DNA from: Flavobacterium lacus
GTDB taxonomy: Bacteria; Bacteroidota; Bacteroidia; Flavobacteriales; Flavobacteriaceae
DNA length: 64,000 nucleotides
Direction of reading: 5' to 3'
NCBI RefSeq assembly: GCF_003268815.1
Contig: NZ_QLSV01000016.1
Location: 36,425-100,424, forward strand
Part shown: positions 15,288 through 22,642 of the stretch, piece by piece
How positions within the stretch are numbered: position 1 is the first letter of the stretch
Layout: every line of letters starts with the position of its first letter
The notes under the pieces: generated by a model
Databases searched by the model: none
What the model was told of the DNA's origin: nothing
Seen by the model: the letters and a program-made list of their open reading frames with translations, nothing else
Translations under genes and position numbers: made by a program

Positions 15288-16144
15288 TTCGTTGTTTTGT
15301 CATTCGTTTCAAATTCTTTAAGCGTTTTTCCGTCTTTATTTTTCCATTCTGTCAGTCCGTTTGCATTTCGTCCCATAACCATAACTGCTGCTGTCGATGG
15401 ACTACTAAAAATATAGTCGTCTGAAAATTCAAAGTATTCTACCTTGTCTACAAGAACTCCTTCGTCAATTAGTTTTTGTCTGTAAGTGATGAAGTTTGGA
15501 GTCATTGAATTTACAATTGTTGAAGCAGCTTTGGAATTTTTGAAAACCACAAAACCGTCAGATGTCGGTTCTCCTTGTCCGTCAGCACCACGAGCAGCTT
15601 TAATAAAAAACGATTCTTGTTTTTGTTTAGCTTTAAATTCTCTTTTTTCGTCAAATACTTTATGTCCAAGTGTATTTACAAGCATTTTAATGTATTCAAT
15701 AAATTCTTCCATTTCGGCTCTGTCAGATTCTGAGATTGAGGATTGAGTCGGAATAATAGAATTGTCAACTGTGTAGCGATTGGCCGATTTTGCAATGTCG
15801 TGAAGCCGATTTTCTAAATATTTTATGTGAGCTTTGTTTAAGTTCTCGTCTTTGCTAATAAAAACAATTGCTTCATTCCAGAAATCCTTTTGAGTCAACT
15901 GTTGGTTTAGTCGTTTTAGAATTGATTCAGCTTCACCAATATACACTTGGTCTTTTCCAGCATCATCTTTCCCGAAGAGTAAATAAACACCGGTGCTTGT
16001 TAGGTCGTCACGGTCTGAGCAGTCCTTGATTTTAATTCGAGGAATTTTATAAGCTTTTCCAGACCAATTGGAAAGTTCACAACTCATTCTCCCGTTGGGT
16101 TCTCCATCAATGAGGAATATTTTTATAGTCTTTCCGAATTTCAT
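15281..16144 (-). CDS. GIY-YIG nuclease with DUF4357 domain (cassette gene)
   Basis: A 287-residue protein. STGVYLLFG (about residue 50) and QVYIGEAESILKRLNQQ (about 65-80) are the GIY-YIG core, and the family's Glu is likely in YLENRLHDIA (about 110). The C-terminal region DGFVVFKNSKAASTIV is a DUF4357 domain, a combination known in mobile and defence-associated proteins. The nuclease specificity is unknown. It follows the 78-residue gene by 6 bases, and the pair occupies one cassette. Its stop codon is embedded in attC-like site A. Confidence 0.88.
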   Translation of the reverse strand: MKFGKTIKIFLIDGEPNGRMSCELSNWSGKAYKIPRIKIKDCSDRDDLTSTGVYLLFGKDDAGKDQVYIGEAESILKRLNQQLTQKDFWNEAIVFISKDENLNKAHIKYLENRLHDIAKSANRYTVDNSIIPTQSSISESDRAEMEEFIEYIKMLVNTLGHKVFDEKREFKAKQKQESFFIKAARGADGQGEPTSDGFVVFKNSKAASTIVNSMTPNFITYRQKLIDEGVLVDKVEYFEFSDDYIFSSPSTAAVMVMGRNANGLTEWKNKDGKTLKEFETNDKTTKA

Positions 16145-16150
16145 CTTTAA

Positions 16151-16387
16151 TTAATAAACAAGTTTATAATCTTCTAACATTTCTTTCAGGTTTTTATATT
16201 CCATTTCTTTGGTAATTGGATTCCCGTCATCATCAATGTCGTCTTTGGATTTATAAACTACTTTGATTTTTCCGTTTTTTGTGTTTTGCAAAACTCCGTG
16301 TGCTCTGCCGTCAATATGATATTCCCCACAGTCTAAGTAATCGGGGTCATTTCGAAGAATACTGTCCATTTTTTGTCTTACTGTCAT
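16151..16387 (-). CDS. hypothetical 78-residue protein (cassette gene)
   Basis: A small acidic-to-neutral soluble protein (MTVRQKMDSILRNDPDYLDC) with no recognised family. It ends 6 bases before the GIY-YIG gene in the same direction, so the two are probably translated from one message and may work together. It starts about 37 bases after the cassette start at 16431. Confidence 0.7.
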   Translation of the reverse strand: MTVRQKMDSILRNDPDYLDCGEYHIDGRAHGVLQNTKNGKIKVVYKSKDDIDDDGNPITKEMEYKNLKEMLEDYKLVY

Positions 16388-16423
16388 ATTTTTTGTTTTA
16401 TGTTGTTGTCGTCTTTACAATGA

Positions 16424-16431
16424 GGCATAAC
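16424..16431 (-). other. cassette start core (GTTATGCC)
   Basis: On the minus strand GTTATGCCT marks the predicted 5' end of the two-gene cassette; the same nine bases, reverse-complemented, open attC-like site A. No attC-like stem lies upstream, so this end may be an insertion at a secondary site or an attI-like site. Confidence 0.5.
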
Positions 16432-16575
16432 TAGTAAATATCATCAACTTTATATAACTTTTTTATAAAAAAGGTTACATAATTTCTATACTATCGCTAA
16501 ACTTTGTGGTATTTGTATTCAGAAACCCAAATTTAAAAAATTAATGTAACATTTCCTACAAACCACTTCATCTAT

Positions 16576-16827
16576 TTAACTCTCCTCCATAATCCCAATC
16601 TCTTCCTCACTCAACCCACACAATTCATAAACCATCAAATCAATCTCACGTTCCAACGCACTCGTGTCTGCGGTGGGGTTGGACTGCTTTAACTTTAAAA
16701 TTAAATCAAGTTTGTCACCTATTACTTTTAAACCACTCCATCCCATTAAGGTTGGGTTATATTTTTCAAACGCTTTATTGAGGGCTTTGCGAGGTTCGAT
16801 GTGCATGTATACTGGTTTAATTCTCAA
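16576..16827 (-). pseudogene. internally deleted remnant of a type IIG restriction-modification gene
   Basis: An 83-residue frame that joins a start-like segment (EPRKALNKAFEKYNPT) to an end-like segment (SNPTADTSALEREID, then MVYELCGLSEEEIGIME). In the large Eco57I-like restriction-methylation proteins of Bacteroidota, as I recall them, 'RKALNKAFLK-KPNR' opens the protein and 'ADTSALE-EID-MVYELYGLTEEEI' closes it, with about 1000 residues between. The methyltransferase and nuclease parts are missing, so this is best read as a deletion relic. It could still be translated. Confidence 0.6.
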
Positions 16828-17052
16828 ATTTAGGTTTTTTAAATAAAATTAACAATCTAGTTTCGCAAAATAATTAGGAAACTAGATGGCTAAGGTAAAA
16901 AGTTATTTTTGCTTTTTTTTACGGGAATCCGTAAGGGTTGTAAAAAAGTTGTGTTTTAGTTTGTGGGGAGATTTTATATATTTGGCGGGAGATATATAAA
17001 CTTGCGTATATTTACTAGTTAGCAGAGATTGATTAACCAAAACTAAGTACTA

Positions 17053-17463
17053 ATGTATAGTATTGATTCAACAACTGAAGTAGCACAAAAAAGGTTAAGA
17101 ATTATAGCTTTTTTTATTGATTATTTTATTTTTACTATGTTGGCTTTAATATTAATAGTAAGTTTTGTTGGGCATGTTTCGATCCCAATTATTTTTTTGC
17201 TTTTTCTCTTTCTTTGGCCAATTAGCGAAGGTTTATTTGGGCAGACTATAGGCAAACGTATTTTGAGTTTAAAAGTTGTAAATAATGATTTAAATAAAAT
17301 TACAATGACTCAAGCAATAGTAAGATTCATTTTTGCAATAATTGATTTGCAAATGTGCTTAGGAATTTTAGTCGCCTTAAGTGATAAAAATAATTAGAGA
17401 ATTGGAGACAAAATCGCAAAAACAATTGTTGTGCGGCAAGTATTAAAAAAAATCGAGACTTAA
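17053..17463 (+). pseudogene. RDD-family membrane protein gene with an early in-frame stop
   Basis: The frame from ATG 17053 gives 114 residues up to a TAG at 17395-17397. It has the RDD start (KRLRIIAFFIDYFIF), a second hydrophobic segment and the LFGQTIGKRILSLKVV motif. After the TAG the same frame continues for 21 codons as RIGDKIAKTIVVRQVLKK, which is the usual RDD C-terminus ('qRlGDliAkTiVv'). A CAG-to-TAG change (Gln to stop) is the simplest explanation. The truncated protein keeps its membrane segments and might still function. Confidence 0.7.
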
Positions 17464-17618
17464 ACCTGCTCTCCAAACTCTGTCACTTCCAAGCCACTTT
17501 CCTAAAAACGTTCAAAACCTACAACGCACCAACTCAAATCTGGTAGGGATAAAATAATTGTAACAACGGGTTTCAACCGGATGAAAAAACTAAATTTTCA
17601 TACTACTTACACAAAACC

Positions 17619-17664
17619 ACCTCGTTTGTTCCGATGTTTCAGGTTTCTAAGCGAGGTTTTTTTT
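17619..17664 (+). terminator. hairpin with T-run
   Basis: ACCTCGTTT (17619-17627) pairs with AAGCGAGGT (17649-17657) apart from one mismatch and runs into eight T residues. It could end transcripts from the RDD gene. The stretch 17464-17618 holds no gene I can support. Confidence 0.55.
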
Positions 17665-17749
17665 GGGGAGGAAGTTTTTTTTTTGTGTTTGTGAATGGAC
17701 AGGATTTAGGCAATTTTTTATTCACTTTCTTTCTCTCGCAGCTGCTAAT

Positions 17750-17884
17750 TTAGCGGTTCTTGTGAAACTCCTCCGATTCCTTTTCTGAACAACTGTTTAA
17801 CAACGAAATCAAATTGCTTTTAAACAATTCGATGCCGCTGCGGTTGGGTTTTATTATTAAAAACGCTTTATTGCGCATACTCAT
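17750..17884 (-). pseudogene. N-terminal fragment of a type IIG restriction-modification gene
   Basis: Minus-strand ATG 17884 to TAA 17750 gives 44 residues: MSMRNKAFLIIKPNRSGIEL, then FKSNLISLLN, then ESEEFHKNR and stop. This follows the opening of the Eco57I-like family as I recall it (KAFLK-KPNR, FK-NL--LLD, ESEEFHKNL). The frame stops where the family continues for about 1000 residues. It is on the same strand as the remnant at 16576-16827 and probably derives from the same or a duplicated locus. Confidence 0.6.
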
Positions 17885-17954
17885 CTGTGTTCCATTAAAA
17901 AGTAGGTTATGTCCACAGTTAATTCACCAATTAGTAACAACCTTAATGAACCTT

Positions 17955-18488
17955 AATTTCTTAATGGTAAAAAAACTGACCAAAAAAGCGAAGCGTCTTC
18001 GCGTCTCTGCGAGAAACCCCAAAAGCGAAGCGTCTAAGCATTCTCTGCAGTTAAAAAAAAATAATCAAAAAAAAGAAAATGATAACCCTCCCGAAATCCG
18101 CCCAAATTCGCCTTCGCGAAGCGAATCCAAAAAAATCCGCGTCAATTTTTTAAATCCGCGTCATCCGCGTTCCAATCTCACCAATCTAAATAGCTACTAC
18201 AACTTTCTTTCCCAACACCCAAATTTCTTAATGGTAAAAAAACTGACCAAAAAAGCGAAGCGTCTTCGCGTCTCTGCGAGAAACCCCAAAAGCGAAGCGT
18301 CTAAGCAATCTCTGCAGTTAAAAAAAAATAATCAAAAAAAAGAAAATGATAACCCTGCCGAAATCCGCCCAAATCCGCCTTCGCGAAGCGAATCCAACAA
18401 AATCCGCGTCAATTTTTTAAATCCGCGTCATCCGCGTTCCAATCTCACCAATCTAAATAGCTACTACAACTTTCTTTCCCAACACCCA
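17955..18488 (+). repeat. 2 x 267-bp tandem duplication
   Basis: Copy 1 (17955-18221) and copy 2 (18222-18488) both start AATTTCTTAATGGTAAAAAA and differ at only a few positions, for example CATTCTCTGC versus CAATCTCTGC and ACCCTCCCG versus ACCCTGCCG. Each has the phrases AAATCCGCGTCA and CATCCGCGTTCC. The period is a multiple of three, so an open frame (17814-18512) runs through, but its composition is lysine/asparagine junk and it lacks a plausible promoter. I regard this as non-coding. Confidence 0.9.
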
Positions 18489-18555
18489 ACAATTGCCCCT
18501 TTGCCCCATTAACAAATTGCTCCATTGACAAATTGCCCCATTCCCACATTTTCCC

Positions 18556-18563
18556 TACCTTTG
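18556..18563 (+). promoter_or_regulatory. -7 promoter box of the S1-domain gene
   Basis: TACCTTTG fits TAnnTTTG and lies 15 bases before ATG 18579. It overlaps the upstream extension of the frame (from 18525), which supports the shorter start. Confidence 0.6.
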
Positions 18564-18578
18564 CCCAAAATTATCCCT

Positions 18579-19412
18579 ATGCTCACCCTTGGCGTTCACC
18601 ACACCCTCAAAATTGACCGAAGCACCCTAGTGGGTCTCTTTTTAACCGACGGAAAAGACGACGTATTGCTTCCGGTGAAATATGTGCCCGCCGATTACGA
18701 AATAGGGCAGGACATCACTGTTTTTGTGTATTTGGATCACGAAGAACGTCCTGTCGCTACCACCCTCAAACCGTATATTACATTGGGGGATTTCGCCTTT
18801 TTGCGAGTGAATTATACCAATCAATTTGGTGCATTTTTAGATTGGGGTTTGGAGAAAGATTTGTTTGTGCCGTTTAAAGAGCAAGCACGACCGATGGAGC
18901 AAGGCAAACGCTATTTGGTGCATTTGTTTTTGGATGAAAAAACGAATCGGTTGGTGGGTTCAAGCAAGATTAATCAGTTTCTGGACAAAGAACCATCTGG
19001 TTTAACAAGCGGAGAGGAAGTGCATTTGATTATCTCGCACATTACCGATATTGGTATTAATGTGATTATCAACGGTCGTTATCGCGGATTGGTTTATAAA
19101 AACGAAGTGTATGAAGACAAAATTCGTCCGGGAGACAAAACCAAAGGATTCGTAAAACTCGTGCGTCCCGACGGTAAAATAGATGTTTCGTTGCATCGAG
19201 TAGGTTTTGAAAGCATTGAAGAAAATGCGCAAATCGTCTTGGATGAACTGAAAGCCAGCCGCGGTTTTCTTCGCCTCACCGATAACAGCCACCCGGAAGA
19301 CATCAAAACAGTCCTGAAAATGAGCAAGAAAACATTTAAAAAAGCAATCGGAACATTGTACCGCCAGAAGTTGATTGAGATTAAAGAGGATGGGATTTAT
19401 TTGGTTGGCTGA
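18579..19412 (+). CDS. S1 RNA-binding domain protein, CvfB-like
   Basis: A 277-residue cytoplasmic protein starting MLTLGVHHTLKIDRSTLVGL. It has two to three S1-type OB domains (FLRVNYTNQFGAFLDWGLEKD; VHLIISHITDIGINVIING; GFVKLVRPDGKIDVSL) followed by a C-terminal winged helix (KTVLKMSKKTFKKAIGTLYR). This is the architecture of CvfB/YitL, RNA-binding proteins linked to virulence-gene regulation in Firmicutes; their role in Bacteroidota is not established. ATG 18579 is chosen over 18525 from the promoter position and family length. Confidence 0.9.
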   Translation: MLTLGVHHTLKIDRSTLVGLFLTDGKDDVLLPVKYVPADYEIGQDITVFVYLDHEERPVATTLKPYITLGDFAFLRVNYTNQFGAFLDWGLEKDLFVPFKEQARPMEQGKRYLVHLFLDEKTNRLVGSSKINQFLDKEPSGLTSGEEVHLIISHITDIGINVIINGRYRGLVYKNEVYEDKIRPGDKTKGFVKLVRPDGKIDVSLHRVGFESIEENAQIVLDELKASRGFLRLTDNSHPEDIKTVLKMSKKTFKKAIGTLYRQKLIEIKEDGIYLVG

Positions 19413-19545
19413 GGTGGTGAGGTGCTGAGTTACTGAGGTTTCAAACTTTGCGACTTTGCGAGATAAAAAACACTTCGACAAAAAAACGCTCCACTTGGTG
19501 CGAGACTAATCAAAAAAAAACTTGGTAGATTAAATAAATTTTAAT

Positions 19546-19553
19546 TAATTTTG
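19546..19553 (+). promoter_or_regulatory. -7 promoter box upstream of the 304-residue exported protein
   Basis: TAATTTTG fits TAnnTTTG with TTG at 19522-19524 at suitable -33 spacing (21 bases between). This predicts a 5' leader of about 75 bases before ATG 19634. Confidence 0.5.
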
Positions 19554-19633
19554 ATAATAGACCTATGAGTCTGGCGTTGCATTCCACCTAACCAGTACAA
19601 AATGCTTCACACACAAAATAAGATTATCATTTT

Positions 19634-20548
19634 ATGACGTTCCAATTAAGTTGGTTTTCAGGGCTAATCCAAAGAAAATCGGTTAGGTTTTTTTTACTTT
19701 TTACAGCTTGTTTTTTGTCCGGTGTTGTGCTGTGCTACGGTCAGCAAAAACAGCAGCGAAAAATAGTTAATGTCTATACTTTGCATCATAAATGGCCACA
19801 TCAAGACAAAGTGATTGTTCCTATCGGAACAAAAAAAGTCATGTTAAAGGCGGGTTGGACAATGACAGAGGAGATAGCCGGAATGACCATTCAACGCGTG
19901 CTTGAAAAAGATACCTTGATTGCCACACCCCGTGATAGTACCGTTACCGTTTTATCTAACTGGAAAATAGCCGGAATTAAATATACTGCCGAATCGCCGG
20001 GAAAGATTTATTTAAGCCCTGTTCCTTTTATAGAAGAATCAGATGCACCACTCAATCAAATGGTTTATATTCCATTACCCGTTCATGAAGAATTGCTTTT
20101 AACGCATTTGCACACAAAATGGAGTGCCATTACGATACCGTTTACAATCAGACCCGCCATCAAAAATCGACTAAACAGTCAAGTAACCAGTGAATTAAAA
20201 ATCGGAACTTCTTTTAGTTTGAATTACGATTGGGAGTTTTATAAAAACCGAAGATTAGACGTCAAAACAAGAACCTACGGCATTTCTGCAGGACTGGGTT
20301 TTGGTTTGGGCAGAGTAGGGCTAGACGAAGGCACCACGCGTCTTTCCGGAGCTAATTATACAAACGAAGAAGAAGGTCTCATCTTTTTTATTACGCCCGG
20401 TTTGGGAGTAAACGTGAGAGGATTCAAGGTACTAGGTTTTTACGGATGGGATATCGGTTTGACAAAAAACACCGGCGATTGGAATTACAACCGTAAACCC
20501 TACATCGGAATCGGGTTGGGCTTTGATTTTTGGACGATGAAACGGTAA
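19634..20548 (+). CDS. exported protein, probable outer-membrane beta-structure
   Basis: A 304-residue protein. A positively charged start and hydrophobic segment (VRFFLLFTACFLSGVVLCYG) form a signal peptide. The C-terminal half alternates short strands rich in Gly and aromatics (YGISAGLGFGLGRVGL; FITPGLGVNVRGFKVLGFYG; YIGIGLGFDFW) as expected for an outer-membrane barrel, and the last residues end near a Trp (FDFWTMKR). No named family is recognised. It stands alone upstream of the amidohydrolase gene. Confidence 0.7.
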   Translation: MTFQLSWFSGLIQRKSVRFFLLFTACFLSGVVLCYGQQKQQRKIVNVYTLHHKWPHQDKVIVPIGTKKVMLKAGWTMTEEIAGMTIQRVLEKDTLIATPRDSTVTVLSNWKIAGIKYTAESPGKIYLSPVPFIEESDAPLNQMVYIPLPVHEELLLTHLHTKWSAITIPFTIRPAIKNRLNSQVTSELKIGTSFSLNYDWEFYKNRRLDVKTRTYGISAGLGFGLGRVGLDEGTTRLSGANYTNEEEGLIFFITPGLGVNVRGFKVLGFYGWDIGLTKNTGDWNYNRKPYIGIGLGFDFWTMKR

Positions 20549-20640
20549 CGTTTTTTGCTTCAGTTTTGTTGGAAGCCTTTTGTAAATCTAATTTTCGCAA
20601 GCAATAAAAGTGGGTTTAAAATCATAAAATAATCAATACT

Positions 20641-22005
20641 ATGAAACAAGTTTACGTATTGCATCACTTTTTGTTAACGGCAATAGGGTCGTTATTGTTT
20701 TTGCTCACGTCCACCGAAGTTAGTTGGGCCCAAGCGTCGCACGAGGCAGTACTTTTTAAGAATGTTTCTATTTTCGACGGCAAAAATAATACGGTTTTAG
20801 TACAACAACATGTAGTAATTAAAGGAAATAAAATTGAGGTAATTTCGGCAGTGCCGCTGGAGGAAACAAGCACAACATTGGTGATCGACGGAACAGGAAA
20901 AACCCTAATGCCTGGATTAATCGACGTGCATGTGCACATGGTTTTTGGAGCGTTAACCATGGGCGATATGATGGCACCCGATGTAAAACCCGAAGCTTTA
21001 TTTGGAAAAGTATTTATACAATCGGAAAAAATGTTGATGCAAGGCTTTACTTCGGTGCGAGATGTGGGCGGACCTGTTTTTGACCTCAAAAAAGCAATTG
21101 ATGACGGTAATGCGAAAGGCCCTCGTATTTGGCCTTCGGGAGCTATGATCAGTCAGACCGCCGGACATGGCGATTTACGAACGCCGCAAGAACGTTCCCG
21201 ACGATTTTTCGGACCTATTTCGAGAGCAGAAAATTTTGGAGCTACTTTTATAGCAGACGGCCGAGACGAAGTGCTGACTGCAGTGCGTGAGAATTTGCGA
21301 TTTGGAGCCAGTCAGATTAAATTAATGGCAGGTGGTGGCACTTCTTCGGCCTATGATCCGGTAGATGTGACGCAATATACTTTTGATGAAATGAGAGCTG
21401 CAGTAGAGAGTGCCGAGGACTGGGGAACCTATGTCACGGTACATGCCTACACGCCTAGAGCCATTCAACGAGCGATAAAAGCGGGTGTAAAATGTATCGA
21501 GCACGGACAACTGTTAGACAAAGAAACATTGCGACTGATTAAGAAAAATAAAGTGTGGCTCAGCACCCAATACCTCGTGGAAGATACACCGGACATGGAT
21601 CCGTTGCGAAGAGAAAAGCGAAAACCGGTGATCGAAGGACAACAAGCGTTATGGCCTATGGCAAAAAAAATGAAAGTTAACCTCGCTTGGGGTACGGATT
21701 TTCTGTTTGAACCTTGGCTAAATGAGGAGCGAAATAATTACTTGTTAAAACTCAAAAAATGGTTTACACCGTATGAAATTTTAAAAATGGCGACTTATGA
21801 CAATGCTCAATTGTTGGCACTATCCGGTAAACGAAGTCCTTATACAGGCGAAATCGGAATTGTTAAACAAGGAGCGATGGCCGACTTGATTTTAGTGGAT
21901 GGAAATCCAATTGAAAACATTGATTTAATCGCTCAACCCAATGAAAACTTTTGGGTAATTATGAAGGATGGACAGATAGCAAAAAACAAATTTGTAGAGA
22001 AGTAA
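20641..22005 (+). CDS. secreted amidohydrolase (imidazolonepropionase-like)
   Basis: A 454-residue metal-dependent hydrolase of the COG1228 type with a signal peptide (FLLTAIGSLLFLLTSTEVSWA). The metal motifs are in order: LIDVHVHM (HxH), TVHAYTPRAIQ and KCIEHGQLLD (later His residues), and WGTDFLF (catalytic Asp). The segments FKNVSIFDGKNNTVL and GEIGIVKQGAMADLILVDGNP are the beta-sandwich pieces typical of the family. Related proteins hydrolyse Xaa-Pro or Xaa-Arg dipeptides or act as organophosphate-acid anhydrolases. The export signal points to periplasmic peptide or amide degradation; the substrate is not predictable. Confidence 0.88.
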   Translation: MKQVYVLHHFLLTAIGSLLFLLTSTEVSWAQASHEAVLFKNVSIFDGKNNTVLVQQHVVIKGNKIEVISAVPLEETSTTLVIDGTGKTLMPGLIDVHVHMVFGALTMGDMMAPDVKPEALFGKVFIQSEKMLMQGFTSVRDVGGPVFDLKKAIDDGNAKGPRIWPSGAMISQTAGHGDLRTPQERSRRFFGPISRAENFGATFIADGRDEVLTAVRENLRFGASQIKLMAGGGTSSAYDPVDVTQYTFDEMRAAVESAEDWGTYVTVHAYTPRAIQRAIKAGVKCIEHGQLLDKETLRLIKKNKVWLSTQYLVEDTPDMDPLRREKRKPVIEGQQALWPMAKKMKVNLAWGTDFLFEPWLNEERNNYLLKLKKWFTPYEILKMATYDNAQLLALSGKRSPYTGEIGIVKQGAMADLILVDGNPIENIDLIAQPNENFWVIMKDGQIAKNKFVEK

Positions 22006-22101
22006 TGCATTCGGGTGATGCTTGTAAAATTTCATGCTGCATTAACCGATAGAATATGATGTCACAAAGATAGAGTGCTCACAAACAATCCAACCCAAAA
22101 A

Positions 22102-22395
22102 ATGATGACCAAACCTAAACTATATCTTTCGTTAAGCATCTTCGCTTTTATCCTTTTGTTTTTAGGGATGGTGAAGAGCTTTTTTGCGGTTACTTTTTTT
22201 GCGGTGACGTTTGATTTTATTTGGATTCCAACAATTTTATTGGTGTTTTGTATGCCTTTGTTGAATTGTGTGGAGATTATCAAAAACACAGCTGAAATCA
22301 ATCTGCTTTATTGGATAGGATTGGCACTGAATAGCATTTGCATGATCTTTTTACTGAGGCATTTGGGGATTGGGTTTGAGGAATATAGCTTTTAG
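22102..22395 (+). CDS. small multi-pass membrane protein, function unknown
   Basis: A 97-residue protein starting MMTKPKLYLSLSIFAFILLF, with three hydrophobic segments and no recognised family. The frame extends upstream to a GTG at 22075, but ATG 22102 (or ATG 22105) is the natural start. It lies about 100 bases after the amidohydrolase in the same direction with no visible promoter, so co-transcription is possible. Confidence 0.65.
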   Translation: MMTKPKLYLSLSIFAFILLFLGMVKSFFAVTFFAVTFDFIWIPTILLVFCMPLLNCVEIIKNTAEINLLYWIGLALNSICMIFLLRHLGIGFEEYSF

Positions 22396-22597
22396 GTTTA
22401 AATGTTTAAGGGTTTAAAAGTTTAAGGGTTAAATCATTGCGACTTTGCGAAGCAATAAATTTTGATGGAACTTTTATTAAGAACTTTTTCTCACAGAAAA
22501 CGCGGAATGAGAAGATTGTGTGAAATCTAGGAGGAGATTCATACGGAATGACAAAACTGGGTGAAAATTGGTGCCGAAAACTTTGGCAGACAACCAA

Positions 22598-22642
22598 CAA
22601 CAGAAAACAGAAAACAGACAACAGAAAACAGACAACAGAAAC
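22598..22642 (+). repeat. ACAGAAAACAG short tandem repeat
   Basis: Units of the form ACAGAAAACAG and ACAGACAACAG recur about six times just before the 3' end of the serine hydrolase gene. The spacer 22396-22597 shows only short TTTAAGGG-type echoes and no gene. Confidence 0.6.

Noticed and set aside
15129..15416. A 95-codon plus-strand frame over attC-like site A
   Set aside because: It overlaps the GIY-YIG gene on the opposite strand and the hairpin site, with no start signal or family.
16432..16575. An integrase-linked attI site upstream of the cassettes
   Set aside because: No integrase gene is in the window and no attC or attI structure can be seen beyond the single core GTTATGCC.
17814..18512. 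A 232-codon open frame through the 267-bp tandem duplication
   Set aside because: The frame exists because the repeat period is divisible by three. It is Lys/Asn-rich with no family, no promoter box, and its upstream part is antisense to the restriction-modification relic.
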